From an uncultured Lachnospiraceae bacterium (lineage in GTDB: Bacteria; Bacillota; Clostridia; Lachnospirales; Lachnospiraceae), in NCBI GenBank assembly GCA_910577115.1, contig CAJTMC010000032.1, positions 1-43,646 on the forward strand: a stretch of DNA of 43,646 nt. Direction: 5' to 3'. Under the pieces are notes generated by a model, which was given only the letters and a program-made list of their open reading frames with translations, ran no database searches and had not been told where the DNA came from. Below, in pieces: positions 25,737-34,534 of this stretch. A program made the translations under genes and the position numbers. The first letter of the stretch is position 1; every line of letters begins with the position of its first letter.

Positions 25737-26744
25737 TTGGCTAACAACGCATTTGGTATTGATTTAGGTACCAGAACAATAAAAATCTACAATACGCATG
25801 GTGATAGTGTTGTGGTAGAAAAAAACATGATTGCCATTGAAGATAAAAAGAATTTATTCGCGTATGGTGATTCCGCTTTTGAAATGTTTGAAAAAGCACC
25901 CTCAAATATCGAAATTTCCTATCCGCTGTGCAATGGTGTCATTGCGGATATTAAAAATATGCAGCTTTTGCTGAAAAATTTTATCCTTGATTGCAATAAA
26001 GGCGTTGTAAAGCCGGCAGAGTTTTACATTGCGGTTCCTTCTGATATTACGGCGGTAGAAAAGAGAGCCTTTTCTGATTTGGTAAAGGACGCAAATATAA
26101 AAGCAAAAAGAATCTTGCGTGTGGAAAAGGCCGTTGCAGACGGTCTCGGACTTGATATTGACGTAAAAAACGCACAGGGTATTCTTGTTGTCAATGTTGG
26201 CTTTCATACCACAGAGATTTCCATTCTCTCACTTGGCGGCATTGTGCTCAGCAAACTGATTAAGATTGGCGGACAAAAGTTTGACGAATCCATCAAAAAC
26301 GCAATTCGTAAAGAATTCAGCTTAATCGTAGGCAGCAAAACCGCAGAGAACGTAAAAATCAGCCTTCGCGAGCTTGAGGGAGAAAATCGCGGCGCAATTG
26401 TATACGGACGTGATATTGTCACAGGGCTTCCGATGGAAAAGGAAATTCCGACCAATCTTGTCAGCGAGAGCATGCTTGAAAACTTTAATGTGATTATTGA
26501 CAATATCCGCGTAATTTTGGAGAGAACACCGCCGGAACTTTCCGCCGATATTTTCAGACGCGGTATTTATCTGACAGGCGGCGCTTCACAAGTAGCGCAT
26601 CTTGCGGAGCTGATTGCAAAGGGTACAGGCTTAAAGGTCAACGTGAGTGAAAATCCGGTGTCAGGCGTGGCGCTCGGACTTGCTAAAATCATAAAAGACG
26701 ATAACTATAAATCAGTAGCTTATTTAGAAGGAACGGGGCGCTAA
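25737..26744 (+). CDS. mreB: MreB-like actin with a degenerate phosphate-2 loop
   Basis: The product is 335 residues from a TTG at 25737, with AAAGGAG 9 bases upstream. The actin-like fold is clear: phosphate-1 GIDLGTRTIKI, PLCNGVIADIKN, AVPSDITAVEKRAF, SLGGIVLSKLIKIGG, and adenosine-side LTGGASQVAHL. MreB normally has DIGGGTT at phosphate-2, but here residues 153-159 read NVGFHTT. The usual DLGTANT is DLGTRTI, and the EEPxAAA segment is VEKAVAD. Nucleotide hydrolysis may therefore be altered or lost. Position at the head of mreBCD-PBP2-min-rodA supports a role in organising side-wall synthesis at the inner membrane surface. A second, canonical MreB may exist elsewhere. Confidence 0.88.
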   Translation: MANNAFGIDLGTRTIKIYNTHGDSVVVEKNMIAIEDKKNLFAYGDSAFEMFEKAPSNIEISYPLCNGVIADIKNMQLLLKNFILDCNKGVVKPAEFYIAVPSDITAVEKRAFSDLVKDANIKAKRILRVEKAVADGLGLDIDVKNAQGILVVNVGFHTTEISILSLGGIVLSKLIKIGGQKFDESIKNAIRKEFSLIVGSKTAENVKISLRELEGENRGAIVYGRDIVTGLPMEKEIPTNLVSESMLENFNVIIDNIRVILERTPPELSADIFRRGIYLTGGASQVAHLAELIAKGTGLKVNVSENPVSGVALGLAKIIKDDNYKSVAYLEGTGR

Positions 26745-26749
26745 AATCA

Positions 26750-27619
26750 ATGAGTCCAATTGCAAAGAGAAAAAGAACAAAATTCTCTATTCCAAGTAAA
26801 TACTTATTGCTGCTGCTTACCTTTGTATGTATTGTATTGATGGCTGTTACTTTTTTTACGGATTATTCGGCAACGCCTCTGAATAAGCTTGTCGGGTATG
26901 TAATTGTGCCGTTTCAGAACGGCGTAAGCCGTATCGGTACATGGCTTTCTGTGAGAGTGGACGAACTTGGAGAGCTTCGGATTGTGCTTGAAGAAAATCA
27001 GAAGCTCAAAGAAAAAGTTGATGAATTGACTGCCCAGAATACCCAGCTCCAGCAGGATAAATATGAGCTTAATAATCTTCGAGAGCTGTACAAGCTTGAT
27101 GAGCAGTATAGCGGATATGAAAAAGTAGGCGCAAGAATTATTGCAAGGGACAGCGGAAACTGGTTTCATTCCTTTACCATAGATAAAGGGAGCGATGATG
27201 GTCTTGCGATGGACATGAATGTCATTGCGGGCGGAGGACTTGTCGGACGCATTGTTGAGATTGGTACAAACTGGTCTAAGGTTACTGCCGTAATCAGTGA
27301 TAATTCGAATGTAAGCGGAATGGTGCTTGCAAGTTCCGATTTTCTGATGGTCAGAGGCTCTTTAGAATTAATGGCAGACGGTGTGATTAGGTTTGAACAG
27401 CTTACCGATTCGGCAGGAAAAGTTCAGATAGGAGATAAGGTTGTAACTTCCAGTATCAGTGACAAGTATCTGCCAAGTATCCTGATTGGATATATTACGG
27501 AAATTAACCAAGACTCAAACAATATCACGAAATCTGGAAAAATTACGCCGGCAGTTGATTTTGAGCATCTCGATGAAGTGCTTGTTATTTTGGAGACGAA
27601 ACAGCAGATAGCAGATTAG
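26750..27619 (+). CDS. mreC: Rod shape-determining protein MreC
   Basis: The product is 289 residues with one N-terminal membrane helix (about 18-38) after a basic RKRTK segment, then a coiled coil (about 75-110, LEENQKLKEKVDELTAQ) and a beta-rich domain outside the membrane. The family signature is GWFHSFTIDKGSDDGL-like text (here NWFHSFTIDKGSDDGL) and GGLVGRIVEIG. MreC links cytoplasmic MreB and MreD to the extracellular PBP2. The start at 26750 lies 5 bases after the mreB stop, with only a GGGG-type ribosome binding site; coupling is likely. The stop is 9 bases before mreD. Confidence 0.95.
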   Translation: MSPIAKRKRTKFSIPSKYLLLLLTFVCIVLMAVTFFTDYSATPLNKLVGYVIVPFQNGVSRIGTWLSVRVDELGELRIVLEENQKLKEKVDELTAQNTQLQQDKYELNNLRELYKLDEQYSGYEKVGARIIARDSGNWFHSFTIDKGSDDGLAMDMNVIAGGGLVGRIVEIGTNWSKVTAVISDNSNVSGMVLASSDFLMVRGSLELMADGVIRFEQLTDSAGKVQIGDKVVTSSISDKYLPSILIGYITEINQDSNNITKSGKITPAVDFEHLDEVLVILETKQQIAD

Positions 27620-27628
27620 GTGTGGCTG

Positions 27629-28144
27629 ATGAAACGAAATATTATATTATTTTTTGTTGTAATAACAGGTTTTGTATTGCAGACGACGCTTTTTCAAGCG
27701 CTTAGCTTTGGCAATATATCACCAAACATACTAATTATAATTACGGCCTCATACGGTTTCATGTTTGGAAAACACTATGGCATGACAGTGGGCTTTATAT
27801 GCGGTCTTCTCACGGATATTTTTTATGGGGACGTGCTTGGATTTTATGCACTTGTTTATTTATACATAGGTGCCGCAAACGGATTTTTTCACAGTATCTT
27901 TTTTCAGGAAGATATTAAATTACCGCTTTTGCTGATTGCAATCAGTGATTTTTGCTATTCGTTTGTCTGCTATGTCCTGCTCTATCTTCTGCGCTGCAGA
28001 TTTCATATAGTGTTTTATTTGAAAAATGTGATCGTGCCTGAGATGGTTTATACAATATTTGTTACTGTATTTTTATATCCATGCATTTTACTGCTGAACT
28101 GGACAAGGGCAGATACCGGATATCATTCACAGCAAGAGAGGTGA
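27629..28144 (+). CDS. mreD: Rod shape-determining protein MreD
   Basis: The product is 171 residues, a hydrophobic integral membrane protein with about five helices. The ATG at 27629 is preferred over a GTG at 27620 because AGGTG lies 6 bases before it and the resulting N-terminus MKRNIILFF is typical. The segment SPNILIIITASYGFMFGKHYG followed by GFICGLLTDIFYGD matches the family's conserved P-N-(L/I)-L and G...G.L.D core. MreD joins MreC and PBP2/RodA in the elongasome. The stop TGA lies within the GAGGTGA sequence that serves the next gene, so translation is coupled. Confidence 0.9.
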   Translation: MKRNIILFFVVITGFVLQTTLFQALSFGNISPNILIIITASYGFMFGKHYGMTVGFICGLLTDIFYGDVLGFYALVYLYIGAANGFFHSIFFQEDIKLPLLLIAISDFCYSFVCYVLLYLLRCRFHIVFYLKNVIVPEMVYTIFVTVFLYPCILLLNWTRADTGYHSQQER

Positions 28145-28152
28145 AGCAGGAA

Positions 28153-31026
28153 TTGTTTCGAAATTTAAGAGAAAGTCTGTTTAATTTCTTTACATCAAGG
28201 CTTTTGCTGCTGTTTATTGTGTTTACAGGAATGGCGGTCGTATTGATTTACAGACTGTTTGATTTACAGATTGTAAGAGGCGAGGAGTATTTAGATAACT
28301 TTCGCCTGATGATAGAAAAGGAAAAAGTAATACAAGGCACGAGGGGCAATATTTATGACAGGAACAAAAACCTTCTTGCCTATAATGAATTGGCATACTC
28401 TGTGACAATCGAGGATGTATATGAGACGGGCTCTTCTGGAAGGGAACAGCTCAATAATACGCTTTACAGGCTGATTCATATGATTGAAGAAAACGGCGAT
28501 TCGATTATTAGTGATTTTAACATCATTTTAAATGAGAATAATGATTATGCATTTTTGGTGGAAGGGACGAAGCTTTCAAGATTTAAAGCAGATGTCTACG
28601 GTCATGCACTGATTACAGATTTGCTGTTTTCCGAGGAAAATGCGTCCGCACAGGAAATCATTGATTATCTGTGCACGAAATACGGAATTGGTGAATATGA
28701 AATCCTTGAAAACGGAAAAAAAGGAAGCACCTTTTTCCCCGGAAAGGGTTATACAAAACGGGAGACATTGCAGCTTGTCACCATACGATATCAGATGAGC
28801 CTCTATAGCTTCCAAAAATATATCTCTACTACCGTAGCGACAGATGTATCCCTGAAAACAGTTGCCGTTATTATGGAAAATGCATCTGTGCTGGATGGCG
28901 TCGCCATAGAAGAGGATACCATTAGAAAATATAATTATCCGTATTACTTCTCACACATTTTAGGTTATACCGGAAAGATTGATTCCGATGAGCTTGCGAC
29001 GCTTTCGGAACAGAATGAAAACTATACGATGAACGATATCGTAGGAAAAGGCGGCATAGAGCAGGTGATGGAGATTGACTTGCAAGGTCAAAAAGGTTCA
29101 CAGACAATCTATGTCGATAATATGGGAAAAGTAATCGAAACAACAGATGTTGTGGAGTCGCAGGCGGGGCACGATGTTTATTTGACAATTGATAAGGATC
29201 TGCAGGTTGCAATCTACAATATATTGGAGCAGAAGCTTGCCGGCATTTTGGTTTCAAAGATTCGCAATATTTATAATTATGATCCGCTGACTTCTTCTTC
29301 CAGACAAAATATTATCATTCCAATTGATGACGTTTACTTTGCGCTTTTTAACAATAATGTGATTGACATCAATCATTTTTCGGACGCCAATGCGTATGAT
29401 ACGGAAAAAGAGGTATTGCAGATTTTTAATGACAAAAAAGCGCGTGTGCTTGCGTCCATAGAGGCGGAGCTTTTGGAAACCAAAACGCCTTATGACAAAC
29501 TTACGAAAGAGTATAAAAATTATGAAAGCTACATTGTTTCCATGCTTATGGATAAGGGCGTTCTTGTAAGTTCTGCAATTGACAGAGATGATGCAACTTA
29601 TATCGCATGGACAAATGATGAAGTAATCAGTCTGAATGAATATTTAACATATGCGATTTCCCAAAACTGGGTTGACATTACAAAGCTTTCCGTAGAAGCG
29701 CAGTATTCGGACTCCTATGAGGTTTTAAACAGTATTATTCAATATATACTCCAAAACCTTGAGAATAATACCAGATTTGCAAAAATGTTGTACAAGTTTA
29801 TGATCAGCGACCAGACCATTTCAGACCGTCAAATTTGTATGATTTTGTGGGAACAGGATTTGATCAGTATTGATGAGAGCAAAATTACTGCACTGAAAAA
29901 CGGTCAGACAAGACCCTACAATTTCATACTTGACATGATTTCCACGCTTCAGATTACACCGGCACAGCTTGCACTTGATCCTTATTCGGCTTCCTGCGTA
30001 ATAACAGATGTCAATAACGGGGAAGTGCTCGCGCTTGTGTCTTATCCGGGTTACGACATCAATAAGCTTGCAAACGGTGTTGATGCGGAGTATTTTGCAA
30101 AACTGCAGGCAGATTTGTCCGTACCGCAGTGGAGCGCCGCAACGCAGCAGCAGACGGCTCCCGGTTCTACCTTCAAAATGATGGTGGCTGTTGCCGCAAT
30201 GGAGGAAGGCGCCGTATCTTCTGTCGGAGAAACCATTACCTGTACCGGCGTGTTCGATAAAATTCCGCCGGATATTCACAGGTGCCATATTTATCCCGGT
30301 GCACATGGCGCGATGAATTTACAGAATGCCATAGCGAACTCATGTAATATGTACTTTTATGAGATTGGTTACCGCCTGAGTCTGGACGGCGGAAGCTACA
30401 ACAGTAATTATGGTCTTTCAAGGCTTGAAAAATATGCGGACATGTTTGGATTAACAGAAAAATCCGGTGTTGAAATTACGGAGTCCGATCCTAAATTTTC
30501 AACGGAATATTCAGTCCCTACAGCAATCGGACAAGGCTCAAACAACTATACCACAGTAGGTCTTGCGCGTTATGTTACGGCTGTTGCAAACAGTGGTACA
30601 GTGTTTAACCTGAGCATTCTTGATAAGGTAACCGACTCGAACGGCGTCGTGGTGAAAGACTATACACCTGAAATCCGAAATGTAATAGATATTGATGATA
30701 CTATTTGGAATATAATTCATGCAGGAATGCGTGGTGTGGTGGAGAAAAAGAAGTATTATGCGGAGCTTCCGGTAAATGTAGCAGGAAAGACAGGTACTGC
30801 GCAGGAGGGAAGAAACCGTACCAATCACGCGTTGTTTCTTAGCTATGCACCCTATGAAAATCCTGAGATTTCAGTAGCAGTGCGCATTGCGTATGGCTAC
30901 AGCTCAGATTACGCGGCACAGACTGCAAGGGATGTATATAAATATTACTATGGTTTGGCGGAGGAAGATGAGCTTGTTACCGGTACTGCAGAGCTTCCGG
31001 ATGCAGTGAGCGGTGAGGGTGACTAA
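28153..31026 (+). CDS. Class B penicillin-binding protein 2 (transpeptidase) with a large insertion
   Basis: The product is about 957 residues from a TTG at 28153, chosen because GAGGTGA (28138-28144) ends 8 bases upstream. A GTG at 28141 and an ATG at 28081 are alternatives. One membrane helix is at about 15-40, then the dimerisation domain with RGNIYDRN, and a transpeptidase domain with SxxK in PGSTFKMMVA (near 671), SxN in ANSCNMYF and KTG in AGKTGTAQ (near 879). Usual PBP2 is 600-700 residues. Here about 200 extra residues sit between TIDKDLQVAIY (about 345) and SCVITDVNNGEVLALVSYPGYD (about 612). Context fits the elongation PBP (MrdA) working with RodA (32864) and MreCD. Confidence 0.95.
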   Translation: MFRNLRESLFNFFTSRLLLLFIVFTGMAVVLIYRLFDLQIVRGEEYLDNFRLMIEKEKVIQGTRGNIYDRNKNLLAYNELAYSVTIEDVYETGSSGREQLNNTLYRLIHMIEENGDSIISDFNIILNENNDYAFLVEGTKLSRFKADVYGHALITDLLFSEENASAQEIIDYLCTKYGIGEYEILENGKKGSTFFPGKGYTKRETLQLVTIRYQMSLYSFQKYISTTVATDVSLKTVAVIMENASVLDGVAIEEDTIRKYNYPYYFSHILGYTGKIDSDELATLSEQNENYTMNDIVGKGGIEQVMEIDLQGQKGSQTIYVDNMGKVIETTDVVESQAGHDVYLTIDKDLQVAIYNILEQKLAGILVSKIRNIYNYDPLTSSSRQNIIIPIDDVYFALFNNNVIDINHFSDANAYDTEKEVLQIFNDKKARVLASIEAELLETKTPYDKLTKEYKNYESYIVSMLMDKGVLVSSAIDRDDATYIAWTNDEVISLNEYLTYAISQNWVDITKLSVEAQYSDSYEVLNSIIQYILQNLENNTRFAKMLYKFMISDQTISDRQICMILWEQDLISIDESKITALKNGQTRPYNFILDMISTLQITPAQLALDPYSASCVITDVNNGEVLALVSYPGYDINKLANGVDAEYFAKLQADLSVPQWSAATQQQTAPGSTFKMMVAVAAMEEGAVSSVGETITCTGVFDKIPPDIHRCHIYPGAHGAMNLQNAIANSCNMYFYEIGYRLSLDGGSYNSNYGLSRLEKYADMFGLTEKSGVEITESDPKFSTEYSVPTAIGQGSNNYTTVGLARYVTAVANSGTVFNLSILDKVTDSNGVVVKDYTPEIRNVIDIDDTIWNIIHAGMRGVVEKKKYYAELPVNVAGKTGTAQEGRNRTNHALFLSYAPYENPEISVAVRIAYGYSSDYAAQTARDVYKYYYGLAEEDELVTGTAELPDAVSGEGD

Positions 31027-31044
31027 GCTACGAAGGGAGAAAAT

Positions 31045-31722
31045 GTGAAGAATTCAGTGATTTTAAAAAGTTTTTCCAGCGGTATATCCGTTATTATGGA
31101 TGATACAATTCCGTATGAAGAGTTGCTTGCTGACATTGCCGTAAAGTTTAAAGAAGCTGATAAATTCTTTAAAGATGCAGCTGTGGCAATTTCTCTGGAA
31201 GGCAGAAATCTGACTGAAAAACAGGAACGTGAGATACTTGACATCATTACACAGAATTCGCGTTTAAAAGTACTGTGCCTTATGGGTAGGGATCAAAATA
31301 AGAATATTAAATTCTTGGGGATACAAAACAATCTGAGCTTTCAGAGAGATGAAAACTGTGGACAGTTTTACAGAGGATCATTAAGTGACGGGCAAAGCAT
31401 TGAGACAGAGCACAGCATCATTATATTGGGTGATGTAAGTGAAGGCTGTCATGTTTGGTCCGCAAAGGATATTGTGATACTCGGATGTCTTGCAGGTGAG
31501 GCACATGCAGGGGCAGGAGGCAGCTTAGACCATTTTATTGTGGCATTGGAGATGAATCCAAGCGCTTTAACAATCGGTTCCCTCAGCCTTGAGATACAGC
31601 CCCAAAAGATTTCTATTTGGGGGCGGAAGCAAAAACCAACGCCCCAAATAGCATATACCTGCAATGGCAAAATATTGATGGATTCAATTACGAAAGAATT
31701 GCTGGACGACTTTATATTTTAA
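31045..31722 (+). CDS. minC: Septum site-determining protein MinC
   Basis: The product is 225 residues from a GTG at 31045 with AAGGGAG 5 bases upstream. MinC inhibits FtsZ assembly away from midcell. The N-terminal half is variable. The C-terminal beta-helix domain has HSIIILGDVSEGCHVWSAKDIVILGCLAGEA, the family's G-V-xx-G-xxxxAxxxIxVxGxxxGxAHAG pattern, then HAGAGGSLDHFIVALEM. The RP segment usually seen as RGSLRSGQ reads RGSLSDGQ here. The operon continues with minD 42 bases later and minE overlapping minD. Placing min genes inside the mre-rodA operon links division-site selection to elongation genes. Confidence 0.93.
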   Translation: MKNSVILKSFSSGISVIMDDTIPYEELLADIAVKFKEADKFFKDAAVAISLEGRNLTEKQEREILDIITQNSRLKVLCLMGRDQNKNIKFLGIQNNLSFQRDENCGQFYRGSLSDGQSIETEHSIIILGDVSEGCHVWSAKDIVILGCLAGEAHAGAGGSLDHFIVALEMNPSALTIGSLSLEIQPQKISIWGRKQKPTPQIAYTCNGKILMDSITKELLDDFIF

Positions 31723-31764
31723 TTTTGTCCGGAGGCCATTATCAAAAATAATGGAGGAATTCCT

Positions 31765-32574
31765 ATGAGTGAAGTAATTGTTGTTACATCAGGAAAAGGC
31801 GGTGTGGGAAAGACTACCACATCTGCAAATGTGGGAACCGGTCTTGCCGGAATGGGAAAGAGTGTTGTTTTAATTGATGCCGATATCGGCCTTAGAAACC
31901 TTGACGTGGTTATGGGACTGGAAAACAGGATTGTATACAATCTTGTGGACGTGATAGAAGGCAACTGCCGGTTAAAACAGGCGCTTATTAAGGACAAAAG
32001 ACATGCAGGGCTTTATTTGATGCCTGCGGCACAGACAAGAGATAAAAACTGTATCACGCCGGAACAGATGGTTAAGCTGATTGACAGCTTAAAAGAACAG
32101 TTTGACTACATAATTCTGGACTGTCCGGCAGGTATCGAACAGGGTTTTCAAAACGCAATTGCAGGAGCAGATCACGCCATTGTAGTAACGACGCCGGAGG
32201 TTTCTGCAATTCGTGACGCCGACCGTATTATCGGTCTTTTGGAGGCAAATGAGATTAAAAAAATTGACCTTGTGATTAACAGGCTCCGCCACGATTTAAT
32301 CCGGCGCGGTGAGATGATGACAGTTGATGATGTGCTTGACATTTTGGGACTTCCGCTGCTTGGCGTCGTTCCCGATGATGAAAATGTAGTGATTGCCACA
32401 AATCAGGGAGAACCGCTTGTCGGAAAGGGTTCTATGGCAGGACAGGCCTTTTATAATATCTGCAAGCGGTTATCAGGAAAAGAAGTTCCTTTTATGGATT
32501 TTAGTAAAAACGTATCAATATGGACCAGAGTTTCCGGTTTGTTCAGAAAAAATCTACAGGAGGAGCGCGCATGA
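31765..32574 (+). CDS. minD: Septum site-determining protein MinD
   Basis: The product is 269 residues. MinD is a membrane-associated ATPase that recruits MinC and is displaced by MinE. The deviant Walker A is SGKGGVGKTTTSANVG (near 9-24), followed by DADIGLRNLDVVMGLE, DYIILDCPAGIEQGF and TTPEVSAIRDADRIIGLL. The C-terminal amphipathic membrane-targeting helix is WTRVSGLFRK. The ATG at 31765 is preceded by TGGAGGA. Its TGA overlaps the minE ATG (ATGA), so the two are translationally coupled. Confidence 0.97.
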   Translation: MSEVIVVTSGKGGVGKTTTSANVGTGLAGMGKSVVLIDADIGLRNLDVVMGLENRIVYNLVDVIEGNCRLKQALIKDKRHAGLYLMPAAQTRDKNCITPEQMVKLIDSLKEQFDYIILDCPAGIEQGFQNAIAGADHAIVVTTPEVSAIRDADRIIGLLEANEIKKIDLVINRLRHDLIRRGEMMTVDDVLDILGLPLLGVVPDDENVVIATNQGEPLVGKGSMAGQAFYNICKRLSGKEVPFMDFSKNVSIWTRVSGLFRKNLQEERA

Positions 32575-32840
32575 GTATATTAAATTTTTTCAGGAGGAAA
32601 ACTTCAAGACAGATTGCAAAAGACAGGCTCAAAATACTGTTAATTTCGGACAGGGTAAACTGCTCGCCTGAGATGATGGAACTGATAAAAAATGATATCG
32701 CAGAGGTCATATCAAAGTATATGAAAATTGACACCTCCAATATGGATATCCAGATTTCAAAAACGGCAGGAGGAGCCGGCAGAAACGGTAAGGTTCCGGT
32801 ATTATATGCCAATATACCGATTTTAGACTTGAGAAATTAG
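32571..32840 (+). CDS. minE: Cell division topological specificity factor MinE
   Basis: The product is 89 residues from the ATG at 32571, overlapping the minD stop, with AGGAGG 6 bases upstream. The anti-MinCD helix and membrane-targeting N-terminus (SILNFFRRKTSRQIAKDRLK) and the dimeric beta domain (ISDRVNCSPEMMELIKNDI, then DTSNMDIQISKTA) are typical. MinE drives pole-to-pole oscillation of MinD. Its presence shows this organism uses a MinCDE rather than a MinCDJ/DivIVA type system. Confidence 0.95.
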   Translation: MSILNFFRRKTSRQIAKDRLKILLISDRVNCSPEMMELIKNDIAEVISKYMKIDTSNMDIQISKTAGGAGRNGKVPVLYANIPILDLRN

Positions 32841-32863
32841 ACCAGACAGGAACGGGGATAAGA

Positions 32864-33979
32864 ATGTTAAAGAATTACAGATTGAGGGATTATGATTTTA
32901 AATTAATACTGATGCTGATTGCAATTACAGTAATCGGTATCCTTTCCGTAGGAAGCGCGCGCGCTGACTTGCAGAGCAGGCAGCTTTTAGGCTTTATCAT
33001 GGGATTTTTTATCATGATTGTGCTGTCGTTTTTTGACTATTCCTTTTTCCTGCGCTTTTATTGGCTGATCTATCTTTTTGATTTGCTGCTTTTGGGAATG
33101 GTAGCAAGGTTTGGCGAGGTAGTAAACAATGCAAAGCGTTGGCTTATTATCGGCGGAATTCAGTTTCAGCCCTCGGAGGTTACTAAAATTATGCTCATTT
33201 TAGTGCTTTCGCAGTTTATTATGAAGCACAGGGCAAAACTGAATTCTATCCAAAATATTGTGATTATGTTAATTCTGGTTGCAATTCCCGCAAAGCTGAT
33301 TTATGATCAGCCGGATATGTCAACAACCATTGTGCTTCTTGTGATATTCTGCATTGTATGGTATGTGGGAGGGTTAAGCTACAAGCTGATTCTTGGAACG
33401 CTTGCAGTCGTTGTACCAGTAGCGGTAGTGCTGTTTATTCTGATTTTGCAGCCTGACCAGACCATTATCAACGGCTACCAGCAGGGACGTATTTTGGCAT
33501 GGCTTTATCCGGAGCGATATCAACAGACACTTGCGTACCAGCAGACCAATGCCATGATGGCGATTGGCTCGGGACAGCTTTGGGGCAAGGGATTGAACAA
33601 CAACATGATTAGTTCCGTAAAAAACGGAAACTTTATATCAGAGCCGCAGACAGATTTTATTTTCACGATTGTCGGAGAGGAGCTTGGATTTGCGGGCAGC
33701 TGCCTTGTTGTTGTGCTGCTGTTTGCAATCGCGCTGGAGTGTCTTAGCGTGGCAAGAAAAGCAAAGGATCTTGCGGGGACGTGCATTGCCTCCGGAATGG
33801 CGGCGCTGATCGGGTTCCAAAGCTTTGTCAATATTGCGGTTGCCACAGGGCTTTTCCCGAATACGGGAGTTCCGCTTCCGTTTATAAGCTATGGTTTAAC
33901 CTCACTTGTCAGTCTGTATATCGGTATGGGATTTGTATTAAATATCCGATTGCAGTGTGTCAGAAAATATAATAATTAA
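32864..33979 (+). CDS. rodA: RodA/FtsW-family peptidoglycan glycosyltransferase
   Basis: The product is 371 residues with about 10 membrane segments. SEDS-family marks include NNAKRWLIIGGIQFQPSEV with the catalytic-region Asp in DQPDMSTT, then YQQTNAMMAIGSGQLWGKGL, PEQTDFIF-like SEPQTDFIFTIVGEELGF, and PNTGVPLPFISYG near the C-terminus. RodA polymerises lipid II into glycan strands, with the PBP2 at 28153 cross-linking them. Of the SEDS paralogues (RodA, FtsW, SpoVE), the mre/PBP2 context points to RodA. The start follows an ACGGGGATA region of weak match. It ends the shape-division operon. Confidence 0.93.
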   Translation: MLKNYRLRDYDFKLILMLIAITVIGILSVGSARADLQSRQLLGFIMGFFIMIVLSFFDYSFFLRFYWLIYLFDLLLLGMVARFGEVVNNAKRWLIIGGIQFQPSEVTKIMLILVLSQFIMKHRAKLNSIQNIVIMLILVAIPAKLIYDQPDMSTTIVLLVIFCIVWYVGGLSYKLILGTLAVVVPVAVVLFILILQPDQTIINGYQQGRILAWLYPERYQQTLAYQQTNAMMAIGSGQLWGKGLNNNMISSVKNGNFISEPQTDFIFTIVGEELGFAGSCLVVVLLFAIALECLSVARKAKDLAGTCIASGMAALIGFQSFVNIAVATGLFPNTGVPLPFISYGLTSLVSLYIGMGFVLNIRLQCVRKYNN

Positions 33980-34093
33980 AACAGTTACAATTGCACAATT
34001 AATTTGCTTGAATTCATGGTAAGATTATTAATAAATTATGAAAATTTAGAAAACATTCATGACATTGTATAGCTTTTTAAACAAAAAGAGGTT

Positions 34094-34117
34094 AGAATAT
34101 TATATAGATATTATTCT
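34094..34117. repeat. AT-rich imperfect palindrome upstream of mgsA (33980-34141 intergenic region)
   Basis: AGAATA (34094-34099) and TATTCT (34112-34117) flank a nearly self-complementary TATATAGATA core. It lies in the 162-base rodA-mgsA gap, which otherwise holds AT-rich DNA with only weak promoter matches. A regulatory site for mgsA is possible but not shown. Confidence 0.3.
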
Positions 34118-34141
34118 TGGACAAAGGAAGGTGCAGATATC

Positions 34142-34534
34142 ATGAATATTGCGTTAATCGCACATGACGGAAAGAAAAAGCTAATGCAGAACTTTTGCAT
34201 CGCATACAGGGGCATTTTAAGTAAAAATACACTGTATGCCACTGGAACAACAGGAAGGCTTATTGAGGAAGTCACCAATTTAAATATCCACAAATATTTA
34301 GCCGGACATTTAGGTGGCGAGCAGCAGATTTGTGCACAGATTGAGCACAATCAGATTGACCTTGTTATTTTTTTAAGAGATCCGAACTCGAAATCCCACG
34401 AGCCTGATATCAATAATGCGGTTAAGCTTTGTGATATGCACAATATCCCTTTGGCAACAAATCTTGCTTCAGCGGAGCTTTTGATCAAGTCACTTGACAG
34501 AGGAGATTTAGACTGGCGTGAAATGTACAAATAA
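34142..34534 (+). CDS. mgsA: Methylglyoxal synthase, with Glu in place of a conserved catalytic Asp
   Basis: The product is 130 residues. MgsA converts dihydroxyacetone phosphate to methylglyoxal and phosphate, bypassing lower glycolysis. The family signature is intact in IALIAHDGKKK, LYATGTTGRLI (phosphate loop), LVIFLRDP, SHEPD and IPLATNLASAELL. The catalytic-base motif is GGDQQ in known enzymes (Asp71 of E. coli), but reads GGEQQ here (Glu60, codon GAG at 34319-34321). This substitution may lower activity. The length is slightly shorter than E. coli MgsA (152). The next gene's GTG start overlaps its 3' end by 17 bases. Confidence 0.92.
   Translation: MNIALIAHDGKKKLMQNFCIAYRGILSKNTLYATGTTGRLIEEVTNLNIHKYLAGHLGGEQQICAQIEHNQIDLVIFLRDPNSKSHEPDINNAVKLCDMHNIPLATNLASAELLIKSLDRGDLDWREMYK

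Noticed and set aside
1..34212. Short identity CGCATACAGGGG at base 1 and near 34201
   Set aside because: Twelve bases in unrelated coding contexts; taken as chance.
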